Assembly: GCF_963675165.1 (NCBI RefSeq) | Contig: NC_087389.1 | Coordinates: 6,248,621 to 6,312,620 of the forward strand | Length of the DNA stretch: 64,000 bases | Direction of reading: 5' to 3' | DNA from: Halichondria panicea | Taxonomy: Eukaryota; Porifera; Demospongiae; Suberitida; Halichondriidae | Part shown: positions 19,712-30,402 of the stretch, piece after piece | Layout: each line of letters begins with the position of its first letter | Numbering within the stretch: the first letter of the stretch is position 1 | The notes under the pieces: model-generated | What the model was told of the DNA's origin: nothing | Seen by the model: the letters and a program-made list of their open reading frames with translations, nothing else | The model's database searches: none | Made by a program: the position numbers and the translations under genes

Positions 19712-21136
19712 CAATAGAGCACTTGATAAACACAGTGTCCTCAACAATAAAGCCTCCACTCTTTAGTTCAGTGTGTGACACAAACCTTGGACAGCCTGAA
19801 GCAATGTTCATATCGGACCTTGGCTTTTGGAAAGAGCTGCGCGTGGGGTCTGGTTGGAAAGTGTCTATGATGTCCCTATTCCCCGTCTGATTAATCAGCT
19901 TGAAGATCACCTTGGATGTGAAAGGCCATGACAGAATATTGTCAAACTCTCCTTTCATGATCAAAAAGAACAGCGACAAGTGGGAGATGGTATTTCTAAC
20001 ACCATCTCCTATGAAGTACAACTTAAGACACATTTTGTAGCCGTATTGTCCTGAGTAGAATGGAAGGCTGAAAATCGCTGTACCTAATTGAGTTTCTCCT
20101 ATTTTCTCACTAAAGCCAGTAATCTTCCATAAGAATATTTCCTTCTGGGTCTCTAACTTTGCTAGACGAGATTTAAGCAAGCTAATCTCTTCATTTTTCT
20201 GCTTCATGTCTCTCATAAACTCTCTTGTAAGCTCACCGGCTAATTTTGTACCGCCTAACTTTTGAAGCACTCCCATTTCCTGCACTCCCATTTCCTTAAA
20301 AAAAAACAGAATCACAAACATAGACATTTCTTGAACTCACTGTGTGTATTGGATGCGGAGAAGTAGCTTCCTTTGGATCAACCGCTAGGTGAGCGTTTTC
20401 TTCCACACACAAGCATTCCTAAATTGTTGACTCAATCAATTCATCGTGCACACTGCAAAAACATACTTTATCTTGACAATCAACAGATGGGTCTTGCCAT
20501 GCACTTCGCAGATTGCCATGATCCGACCCATGAATGTTAAAATGTTGCACTGGCTCTCCCAGTGTCACCTGAAAATGGAAGATCCAATGTCATAATTTCT
20601 ACGAATATTTTTGCTTTACTTACTGTATGAGTATGCGTTCCAATTTGGTCTGGGGTCAGGACAACACCACATAGATTGGAAATAAAATTGCACGCTTTGA
20701 GATGAGCTTCCAACTCTGCCACCATGTCCTCCCATTGGCATCCCCGAGGGCAACTGACGATCATCTGCTTAACATCCCTTCTCACAAATCGATCAGGAAA
20801 ACACTGCGGAGGAGAGATCAAAAAACCAAACTTGTTCATTAAAATGAAGTTGCTCTTATAGCATATAGACCTACCTCATTCCCTTTGTGATATTCTTGAC
20901 AGTCAACTTTGGGGCATTTTGGCGAGCTGTAAAAATAGATGACAATTTTAAAACACATACATTGTGGTACTTGTCTACCTCTCTGCTAACAGCTCATCAG
21001 CACAGCATTCACACAGCCAGTGTCCACATATTGGCTGCACAGCATCCTTCAGGAGATGGTTGCAGTAGGGGCACTGGTACTTATCAAATAGTGCTGGATT
21101 CTTAGATGTACTTCGAAATACTTTGTGTCCTGGCAT
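19707..21136 (-). CDS. TRAF-family RING E3 ligase/adaptor with MATH domain
   Basis: Six exons on the minus strand: 20979-21136, 20875-20926, 20624-20803, 20467-20568, 20341-20418 and 19707-20294, together 385 residues with all phases consistent. The N-terminus is a RING: YQCPYCNHLLKDAVQPICGH, then WLCECC and CPKVDC. The last metal pair is spaced C-x4-C instead of the usual C-x2-C, so the final zinc site is unusual. A TRAF-type zinc finger follows (VSCPRGCQWEDM, then EAHLKAC), then a coiled coil near residues 200-232 (EFMRDMKQKNEEISLLKSRL) and a MATH/TRAF-C domain from about 236 to the end (FLWKITGF, FSLPFYSGQYGYKMCLKLYF, SWPF, SGCPRFV). Such proteins oligomerise, bind receptor tails or MyD88/IRAK-type complexes, and ubiquitylate towards NF-kappa-B. 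It diverges from a second TRAF-like gene across a promoter with kappa-B-like sites. Confidence 0.93.
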
Positions 21137-21249
21137 CTCTCTAATGCATGCTAGCTAGATCATAAACCGATACTTGACTACCAACAAAACGACCTAGATC
21201 GATCATGCATGTATAATGAATGACTTAAGCTTATAAGGGGGGAGTCCTA

Positions 21250-21307
21250 GGGAACTTCCCAGGGAAAAGTCCCAAGTCAAGGTTGGAGTAATCCCTGGGA
21301 AAGTCCC
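21250..21307. promoter_or_regulatory. Cluster of three kappa-B-like sites between two TRAF genes
   Basis: Within 58 bp lie GGGAACTTCCC (21250-21260), GGGAAAAGTCCC (21262-21273) and GGGAAAGTCCC (21297-21307). The first contains GGGAACTTCC, which fits GGGRNNYYCC. The third, read on the minus strand, contains GGGACTTTCC, the classic vertebrate kappa-B decamer. The middle one is one base longer than consensus. The cluster lies 114-171 bp from the minus-strand TRAF ATG and 155-212 bp from the plus-strand ATG. Rel/NF-kappa-B control of both genes is inference. Confidence 0.6.
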
Positions 21308-21461
21308 AGTGTCTAAGAATTCACAAAACTGTCTATGTACTCTCCCACGCAAGATTCCCGTCAATTTTCAATCCCTAATCTGGGAAAACTGTCTAGGAAC
21401 TTAATACACAAGTCATTCAGATTGCTTTGCTCCATCATCTGTGTTACTTAGCCCACCAGCC

Positions 21462-22457
21462 ATGGCTTGTGTAGATCTAGCTCTGCTGTCATCTGAGTGC
21501 AACAGTCATGGACATAGGTATGTAAGCAGTTTCAGCTAGTTTATAATTATTAATAATCTGCAGTTTGTGGTATAAACATGGTGTTGCTAATGATTTATTT
21601 AAGTTTAAAGTACCCCATTGAGAGGGAGCAGAATATCAGTGAGAGTGAGGCCGAGGTCGAGGAGATTGGCTATCTCACATGTAGTGAGAGTGAGGAGAAC
21701 TTCGATGTCTGCATAGCATTTTGGTCATCACTGTCAGCAGTAAGAGAATATTAAAGTACTCGTAGTATTACTACACTACTTGTGCTACACTCGTTGATTA
21801 GCCAAAAAATAGTCACTATAATTATGGCATAGCCTTTCTTTCACGTAGGGCAAAAAAGCAGCAATAATTCAAGCTGAGGAGTGTCTGGTGACATTGGAAA
21901 ACATTGGTATGAAAGATGCAAGACAAATGCTAGCAAAGATACAGAGGGGTGAAGCAGAAATCACAGCGTTGACTAAACGGATAAATAACCTTGAAAAAGA
22001 CCTATTGGGAGATTTAGGTGTATCGATGTTGGGTGATCAGAACATTGTTATCACGATTCCCTTAGTTGGTCCAAAAGCTGATAATCTTGCAAAGGGACTT
22101 TTCAGTCATCCATTTTATTTAGAGAAATATCGCTACAAAGCACGTCTTCAAGTGTGCATGAACGACAGTGGAGAACAGGGAGGAAGTCTATCTGTGTTTG
22201 TCCACATCATAAAAGGGGACTTTGACAGTATTCTGGATTGGCCTTTCATACATATGTTTGCGATTAAAGTAAAAAATCAAAAAAAGCGAGAAGATGATAT
22301 TGTTAACACTCTCCAACCAGTTTCAATAGGCATTCAAAAGCCGGAAGTAGACCGAAACATAACATTTGGAAGCCGAAACTTTGAGTTGGTAACTGAAAGG
22401 TTCATCAAAGATGACAGCATCGATATTGAATGCGAGGTACTTTGGAAGTGCATGTAA
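21462..22457 (+). CDS. RING-less TRAF-like protein (coiled coil plus MATH domain)
   Basis: Three exons, 21462-21517, 21604-21739 and 21849-22457, give 266 residues in consistent phase. The N-terminus is short and acidic (SESEAEVEEIGYL). A helical stretch follows at about residues 83-115 (KDARQMLAKIQRGEAEITAL). A TRAF-C/MATH domain then runs to the end (FSHPFYLEKYRYKARLQVCM, IIKGDFDSILDWPF, then NTLQP and FGSRNFEL). It resembles the MATH of the divergent RING-TRAF neighbour. No RING or TRAF zinc finger is encoded, so it could bind the same partners without ligase activity and act as an adaptor or damper. The acceptor of exon 2 was chosen seven bases before a second AG to keep phase. Confidence 0.88.
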
Positions 22458-24901
22458 CCACACTTTTCACAACTATAATCAAGCCACTACACACACAACG
22501 AACTATAATAACTCTCATTTTGTGCTTCAATGACTGTAAGAATTTTTAATGCTATTCAGACATTATACGATGCGTAATTTAGCGTGTGCATGCATGCATG
22601 CATGGTATTAAATAGGGAAATTGCTAATTATGATCTCCTTGAAGGCTAGCTAAATGCTAGATCTATCAGGCAATTCAATGTCCTTGTACTTCTCTTGTAC
22701 ACCACCCTCATCAGGCACATGCAGAGTAACATTCCATAAACCTCCCTCTATATAACTGCATGCATGTGTGTACTTATGTTGAAAAAGTTACATCAGCACA
22801 ATACACATACATGTAATAATTATGTAGAAGCCAATTTTTTGACAGTCGATGGAACGTACAGATCGTAAATCCTTGAAATAATAAGCACATGCAATAAAAT
22901 TTGGCGAGTGCATGACTCCAATGTGTTACAACGTGATAAACATGTACAGTTAGTGTTGATAATTACATTAGTACAAAATCGTAATTGTCAATTTGCAATT
23001 AGGAGACAGTTTTTGACTGCATGTGTTCCATCCACCATGCATGTACCTAGACTCGCTGGCCACTCCCATCATCACTATCTTGAGGAGTGATGGGAGTGGC
23101 CAGCGAGTCTAGCATGTACCAGCTAGTGCACATCAACACTTCATTGTCACCACGCATGGACTGTGTATGCCCAACTATCCTCAACAATATTAATTTTTAT
23201 CAGCATGATCATTATGTCACACAAATATCCCCAAAATGTATGTATCGAATAGTGTAAAATAACTAATACCAGCAAAATTTGCAAAAAAATGTACACGTAT
23301 AGCGACATATGAATGACGTTGTAACGGATTGGAGTCATGCACTTGCCAAATTTCTTGTTTCCACCTTTTTCATGCTTTTCCTGGCAATCTTAGCAATGTT
23401 TCACATTGCATTAGATAGAAGAGTGGGAGAGGGATTGGAAACGGAAGTAGCGTCACGTGACATTATACATTGAATTTGCAGCATGGCACCAGAGAGCCTT
23501 TGATGTTAGTATGTTGAGTTAAGAAGCCGAGGCTCCTTAACTCAACAAACTGTGACAAACTTACGTTAAATACGTACATATACTAAGCACATAAACTTTT
23601 ATTGTAGTATAATATCAAGTTAGTTGTAATAAAAAACTAGGGCTATAATGATTAAAATAGAGTAATAAAAAAGGTTGGACTTGCTTAAATCCACTGTTTT
23701 TAAACCTTCTGCCAGACTAATATCGAATATTCTCTTGACCCTAAGGGAAAATATATTATCTGCACCAGTCCCACATAATACACCCCAGCAATTCCTGATT
23801 GAGCTTAGCACTATTATAATTTAATATTAAGACACAAATTAATACTGAATAACCCCAGGAGATCCCAGCCAATAATATTAGCCTATAATCGCTACCCCAA
23901 AGAGCACAAACCCCAGATGCCTTATATCACTATATTAGCAGGACACTCCAGCTATAAGCTATAGCTAATAACCACTTTATTTTAATGCGCCTATTGAACC
24001 ACATAATTATTATAGGTAAAATGGCACAAACTAAAACCACATTAATAACAGGGCCTATTTGTACTAAGACAGAAAATATAGCTATCTTGGACATAGTCGC
24101 CAATGTGACCGCAATATCTTACCCTCCGCACTCTCCCTTTTTATGGCCACTAAAGGTTAAGGTTGACACTTGGATAATTAAATGAGATTCTTTGGCACAT
24201 GGAGCTGCTCTGAGGCTGGGCAAAGTCATTATGGTGTTACAGTAGTACACTGTATAGCTACAGTCCTATAGTCTCTCATGAATCTGACTACACTAGGAAA
24301 GTCCATGCTTGCAGTTGAATTTTCTAGTGCTTTAATGGTATTCATAATCATTAGCTCAGCTATTAAGAATATTGACTGTACATGTACTGTACTGCAATGC
24401 ATGAGTGCAATATTCCAGATATAATAATTATTATTGGCTCAGTAGTACCATGTGCTCTATTATCTATGGTAGTACGTAGCCCATAATTATTGGCAGTGAT
24501 TATGATTGTTGCGTGGGAGATTGGCAATTGGAGAAGCATAGTTATAATGAGATTCATACATTCTGCATTTCTTATTTTGATAGCACAAAAAAGTGAGTAT
24601 TGTAGGAAGAAAGAGATCATTCCAACTTTCGTCCAAGCTTTCTGGCTGTGGCATAATTTATTGCACTGTGGTAGCTTGTTAGCTTTGATGTACCAGCCTT
24701 GACTGTGCAAAATGCCACATATTTGCACTGTGGTCTCTTTGATCTTTTGCTCAAATAGCAAGATAGATACGGCCTAATTGTTCTGAGCAGCCCCACCCCT
24801 TCTAAGCTGTATTATTGCGCATGTGCAATAATTTATTATGGCTGCCTCAGGCATACTTTGCAAGATGCAACAATAATTCGAATCGCTTCACTGCATTTAC
24901 A
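22458..24901. other. 2.4-kb intergenic region with inverted repeats, no gene seen
   Basis: Short frames here are AT-rich and resemble nothing. It contains a GCATGCATGCATGCATGG run near 22590, the long hairpin at 23047-23112 and a smaller one at 23513-23546 (GTTGAGTTAAG and its complement around AAGCC/GGCT). The proximal promoter of the ankyrin gene would be the last few hundred bases, where TGCGCATGTGCA lies at about 24816-24828. Confidence 0.6.
23047..23112. repeat. Perfect 25-bp hairpin
   Basis: The left arm 23047-23071 starts CTAGACTCGCTGGCCACTCC and is the exact complement of 23088-23112, with a 16-nt loop. Direct CATGTAC copies flank the two sides. At 66 nt with 25 paired bases it has pre-miRNA-like proportions, though perfect pairing is equally typical of a foldback element. 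Confidence 0.85.
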
Positions 24902-27900
24902 ATGGCAGAGGCTGAGATTAACATCTCCAAGAGTACAGACCCTTGGTGGATAGCTACATACACTGGTAGGCCATCCAGCTAGGTAGATGTAGTAACTCGG
25001 AGCTATCTATAGCTAGCTGTATGGAGCTGTTGTGCGGTTAATGTTCTAGCATGATTCTTTTCTCCACAGACCACAAGAAGGATTGTGGATACACAGTGAC
25101 GAGACTGAAGGATCTCCCCAAATTGCACAAAGCTGTTTGGAAAGATGACTTGCAAAGAGTAAAAACAGTCTTGATAGGCCTCAAAAAGACAATGTACATC
25201 GATTACTTCGACAAGGATCAAAGGTAAAGCGTTACTGAATCACTCCAAATTTGAGATAATTTTCTCTTGCTTTCAGGACTGCTCTCCATTTTGCATGTGC
25301 ACGTGGTCACGATGGCATGGTGAAGTCTATCTGTTTAGCTGGAGCCAATCCAAACATTGCCGATGGTCAGGGGAAAACACCTTTGCATAAAGTAAGAATA
25401 GATGGGCAACACAATGAATGTTCCCTTCTTCTCTATTTATAGGCTGTGGAGAGTAGGAACTATTCATCAGTGCAGCACCTCCTCAACACTAGAGCAGACC
25501 CAGATGTGATGGATGAGTTTGGCCGCACTCCCCTACATCTTGCCGCAAAGATGGGAGACATACCAGCTGTACAGTTACTCCTGGAGAGAAGTGCAAGAAC
25601 TGATCTTGTAGAGAGGGTGAGTGGGAGCTAGTTCAGCGTTTAATAGATGAACAAATTATTTTGTTAGGAGCTTACGCTTCAGTTGAACATATAGTTAGCC
25701 TCGAATCCAGCCCGATTAAAATAATTATGTGTTTTAGTAATTTCTCAGGCTCTTTGGAAAGCAAAATTATTGTCTACTTCTGCAGGATGGGTTGACAGCT
25801 CTCCATGTAGCCACACTCAACAACAACCATGAGATAGTCAATTTAATCAGCCACTTCTCACAAGACACAGAACAAGACAGTGACAGCGACCTGGTCATCA
25901 TCGATGAGGAGGAAGACTTTGAAATTGTCAGTTCTGTTAACGAGGGCGGCAGAACTTGTTCCACTCCAGTGAGCCAAAACCGGCTAAAATCTGCAAACAG
26001 TTCAGTGTCGACAAAAAGCAGTGATTTTGAGCTAATTTTCGATACTGATGATGACAGTAACATGATGAGTAGATCTTATTATCCATCAGACTTTGAGAGC
26101 AGCTCAAGTTCTATCGAATACTCTTCCGAATCTGTTACTGAGGTAACGACTGAGAACGAATCTCAGTCAAATAATATCACAAGTGACACTAGCGGTGAAG
26201 GTTGGGACACAGAGAGTGTGGTCAATATTAAACTTCGTACTCTCGACAAACACCAATATGCTAGTGGGAGACGCCGTGTCCTTACAATTGATCAACGCCA
26301 AGGAATGTCCATTGCTAGGCTGAAAGAGGAAGAGGAAATAGCTAGTGATTGTAGGATGGCTAACATTGTCAAGGAGGTGCTTGGCGAATCTAGTGAAGAA
26401 GATGAATTTGTTGGAGAGGACAAAAACAATGCTTTTAAGGAGGTTCATAGTGCATACAACAGTAGATGTATAGAGGGAGTCACCGTGGAGATAGCGGAAG
26501 CTAATGATGATGACAGTAGTCCAGATGTGATAGAGGATACAGATGGGGAGGAGGCTAATGATGCTGGTGGTCAACCAGAGCTAACAGAGGAGCAACTGTG
26601 AGTTCATGGTGCATGGCATTGCTTAATTGTGCATGTGCATGGTACTGCACAGGGAAATACATTATTATATAGTTGTCCCAGAGAATTCAGCATGGGGAAT
26701 ATAATTATGATATCATAATTATGATTTCTAAGCTTCTAGTTGTTGTCCCAGAATGCTAAGCATAGAATATAATTATATACTTATGCCATACTAATCAGTC
26801 GTTTTGTAGGTTGTTAGCTCGACAGTTGAAGTTGTTGGACTCTTTCCGAATGTTGATGGAGGAGTCGCTACAAGTAACCAAGATACACCAAACCCCCTTG
26901 CTTAAGGACAGGTGCCCACTATACGCACACAACGATCCAATCATGTTCAACTTCAAAGACATTGCCATCTACTTTGTGAACGAGCCAAATAGGGTGAGAT
27001 CGAAGTGTTTTGCAATGCAAATACCAGAGATATAGTGTGAAGCAATAATAGTTACTCTGTATACTGGTTTGCTTACTTGTGCAGGCGCCTATCGGGGAGA
27101 ACCTCTTTGGAGTGGCTGGCAAGGTTGTAGCACTGACATGGGTGGACCCATCTCAGGTACATGTATGCACACGCCTATATAGTAACTTGTCAGTGAGTTC
27201 ACTGAATTCTATTCATATGATCGTTCTTGCTTTTACAGATAGTTCAGGCCGACCCAACAGACAAGAATTCTTTCAAAGCCTTGATCTCAAAATCACCACC
27301 TCTGATGCAGATTATCGGACTAGGTATAAAACACACAGTGCACGTGCATTGTGGCGTAGCCATTGTAAAATTTCGACCTATTTCAGTGCTAGTTCGAAAC
27401 ATACAATTAATGCTGTTTCTGTACTTATTGTTTTGACATTACCCTCCCCTCTGCATGTATAATGGCTCATTCAGTCGCCAAGGTTAAATTCAACGATTTG
27501 TAAAAAGTTTAAAGCAACCTTTTAAAATGAAATGGTACCCCATCAATGTCCATATTTGGGGATTCTTTTTGCAGGTGTGTTTATGTGTATGCACTGGGAG
27601 GAGAAGCGTTTGTTTGTAACGTCTCGCGATGTACATCAATCGTCCCCTCTCCTGGCGCGGGTCAACACACTGGTCCTGAGTGCCCCCGACTGCCCCATCA
27701 CTCACTATGCATGGCCACCATACACTCAACTCAACGCTGACACTTTCGTAAGACTCTTTGTACACAGAGAATGCATGCTATACTTGCAGTTGTAGAATGT
27801 GATCGTACAAAGTGTGCATATACATTAATTTTATTGCTTTTTCTGTTCTCACAGGAGCCACCAAAACCTGAGGTTACCCCTGAAAAGATAAGGAATAGTA

Positions 27901-28571
27901 TAGCATGTGCAACACAGCAGATGAGCTCTGCCCCCGTACAGAGCACACCTTACAACATCCCACCGTTAATGCCACCCCCCTCTGTACAGCCGACCCCGTA
28001 CCTCAGCTTCACACTCCCACACTCCTCACACCCGATGCCGCCCCCACCACCCTCACCATTCACAGCCACACTCTGTCACCCACACAACAAGCCACAACAA
28101 GTCTACCACCAGTACCAACAAATCATACAAACTCAGCCTGGAAGGCAACTCCAAGCTCCCGGTCAACAACAGATGTTGAATCAGAGTCAGTATTCATACC
28201 ATCCAAACTACCTTCAGATGCCTGGCCCTCCCCCGAGTGGCTTACCTCCTCCTCCCCACTTACCTAATATACCTCATCATAACAATCCCTCGGTGATACC
28301 TCGGCATAGCAATCCCTCGGTGATGCCTCGGCATAGCAATCCCTCAGTGATGCCTCGGCATAGCAATCCCTCAGTGATGCCTCGGCATAACAATCCCTCG
28401 GTGATGCCTCGGCATAGCAATCCCTCGGTGATGACTCACTATACAAGAACGACATTGCAGCCAGTCAGGAGACAAACACACACTGGCCTCAACCAACTAC
28501 TGCACTTGTTACAGCAACAGCACAATCTACCTCCAATATTGCGACCACAGGAATGGTTCACCTCTATATGA
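24902..28571 (+). CDS. Ankyrin-repeat protein fused to a NOL9-like C-terminal domain
   Basis: Ten exons: 24902-24965, 25070-25223, 25277-25391, 25443-25616, 25786-26597, 26810-26993, 27085-27156, 27239-27323, 27575-27747 and 27855-28571, giving 849 residues in phase. Residues 22-200 hold ankyrin repeats (LPKLHKAVWKDDL, RTALHFACARGHDGMV, TPLHK, TPLHLAAKMGDIPAVQLLLE, LTALHVATLNNNHEIV). An acidic serine-rich stretch runs to about 439. Residues 440-611 (exons 6-9) match the C-terminal domain of NOL9: FNFKDIAIYFV against IPWKDVAVHVI, GKVVALTWVD against GKIVVLGRVD, IIGLG against FIGLG, and LARVNTLVL against LARVNTIAL. Splice phases match exon for exon (2, 0, 0, 1, 0), and exon 7 is 72 bp in both genes. 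The kinase domain is absent. The tail is Pro/Gln-rich with a 9-residue repeat. The ankyrin exons (154, 115, 174 bp) match the next gene exactly in size. Alternative: the ankyrin gene stops at the TGA at 26599. Confidence 0.85.
28281..28437 (+). repeat. 27-bp coding minisatellite in the ankyrin/NOL9-CTD gene
   Basis: About six tandem 27-bp units, each encoding a variant of HSNPSVMPR, lie in the last exon. Unit-to-unit differences are mostly single bases. In-frame copy-number changes would lengthen or shorten the protein tail. Confidence 0.9.
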
Positions 28572-28938
28572 ATAGTTTTTCAGTTGAACACATGTCAGTA
28601 TTATTTATTATCATGCTCCTGGTGTACATAATGGTTTTATTTCTGTGAAGAGATGCTTGTGTTGAGAGCTGTGCAAATAATTAGAGTGTTAGCGCATGCG
28701 CGGAAAATTAATAATATACGGAGATAACATATAGATTACGGAAACAAACTCCGTAATTGGAGTCGTTTCCATAAGCAACGGAAGGTCCCCCGCGATCTCA
28801 TTCTGTTCAGTTTTGACCTGGTCAGAAACTACTGGAGAAGCTATTCGTGTTCGAAGCTATTTCTCTGCTACTTTTTCGGCTTTTGCTGTGATTTATTTGT
28901 TATTTTTCATTGAAAACTTTCTCTAGAGCAACTTGAAG
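28572..28938. promoter_or_regulatory. Intergenic promoter region of the ANKRD26-like gene, with an NRF1-type site
   Basis: 367 bp separate the two tandem paralogues. GCGCATGCGC (28692-28701), 238 bp before the next ATG, is the full palindromic NRF1/alpha-Pal core. A second copy lies at 29647-29656 in the first intron. No TATA box is evident. The NRF1 role is inference from the motif. Confidence 0.45.
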
Positions 28939-30371
28939 ATGTCTGGAAAACAAAACTCAAGAGTGAGAAAATTTTCCCAACACCCTGATCGCGGGCAAAC
29001 CAGCCAACAACATGCGAAGAGTGAACAAGACAAGTCCCCAAGACCTGAGAGGGCCCCTCCAACTGGAGGAGAGCCATCTCAGTCTTCAGTGGACATTGCA
29101 ACTCTGCTGCAATCTGATCCTGATGCAGCAAGTTCTGTGAGGTATTATCATTATTACTGTTTGTTGGGTTACTTAATCTCACTCTATTCTGTTCTCAGTT
29201 GTTTGGTTTTCATTTCTGTGTTGTTTTGAATGCTAAAATTCATTCAATTCAGTCATTTAAAATAATTATTTTGTCTCTTTTTTGCTTATCACCTTTTTTG
29301 CTATAAAATTATAATATCACTGTTTTGCTATCACCCCATTGTGTATGATGTGTACTTTCCCTCATTCTGCCTAAGCTTTATTATAACTAACAGCCTTCAG
29401 TCATCAGTAATCAATCACTTTCCTCTAGTTCAATTCTTCATCTTTTGTCTAAAACACTGATTTTTGCTTGCTTTTTTACCTGCTAAAAACAATGCTGTAA
29501 TTGCATAAACTTTGAGCAATCTTAAATTAATGTTCTTTGTAAAACAAGTGAGTTGTGTATCATGGCCATTCATTGCATGCTGTGTGCTGTGGAAGAGAGT
29601 TAGTAACCATGTGAACAAGACCACTAGGATCGACTCTTTACCTAACGCGCATGCGCCAACTTCTTGGAGATCCGCCCCTTTTACCTAGGGTGGGCGTGGT
29701 CTTTTGTCAAGGTGCACGTTGGTGAGAAAATCCAAACAAAGCTGTGAAAAAACAAGGCATTTACTCACTGCGTCCATGAAATGATCTGGGAAGCCTAACT
29801 TACACTAGCGTGAGCTAGCTTGATACGTAAGTAAGCTAAAATTAGTATGTAACAGATGTTATTTTGGTCTACTAGATAATTTATAGCCTTAGCATTCTGA
29901 GCCCTGTGTTGAGGTGTTAGCTGGTGCGCTCACTGTATTGCAGTGCTGATATGAACCTAAACTAGTTATTGAGCTCAATATAAAGCCTTAGCAACAGTCA
30001 GTACTCACTATTGTTCAACCACAAGCTCTTAATCTCCGTACATGGTTACAGTCTCCTGAGCAGCCCCTCCCCTTCTTTAACTTGCAGAGATAATTTTTAT
30101 GGTGGTCCAAATTTGTCCGTTACGCTATCTCACTCTTTGTTGCCTCCAGGTCCAACCCATCCTCTGATAGGCTCAGCCCCCTCTCTCTGGAGGGACACGC
30201 CTCCCTCGAATCATCATCTGTTGACGAGGAGGACGAGGAGGAGATGCCACTCAGGATACCGAGGCTGCGACTGTTCCATCGCAAGTCCAAGAGTGGCTCT
30301 GAAGCTAAGGCCAACACTGCTGATAGTGCCAGTGTGGGCTCACTGGCTAGCCAAGACTCTTGGACCCAACA

Positions 30372-30402
<31 letters not shown>

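Noticed and set aside
23985-24185. 66-residue open frame in the 22.5-24.9-kb spacer
   Set aside because: AT-rich, with no recognisable domain, splice context or promoter.
26598-26601. Ending the first ankyrin gene at the TGA following CTG near 26.6 kb
   Set aside because: The stop lies directly after an excellent donor (CT|GTGAGT), and the next exon resumes in phase with NOL9-like sequence whose boundaries match NOL9. The spliced model was preferred and the stop kept as the alternative.
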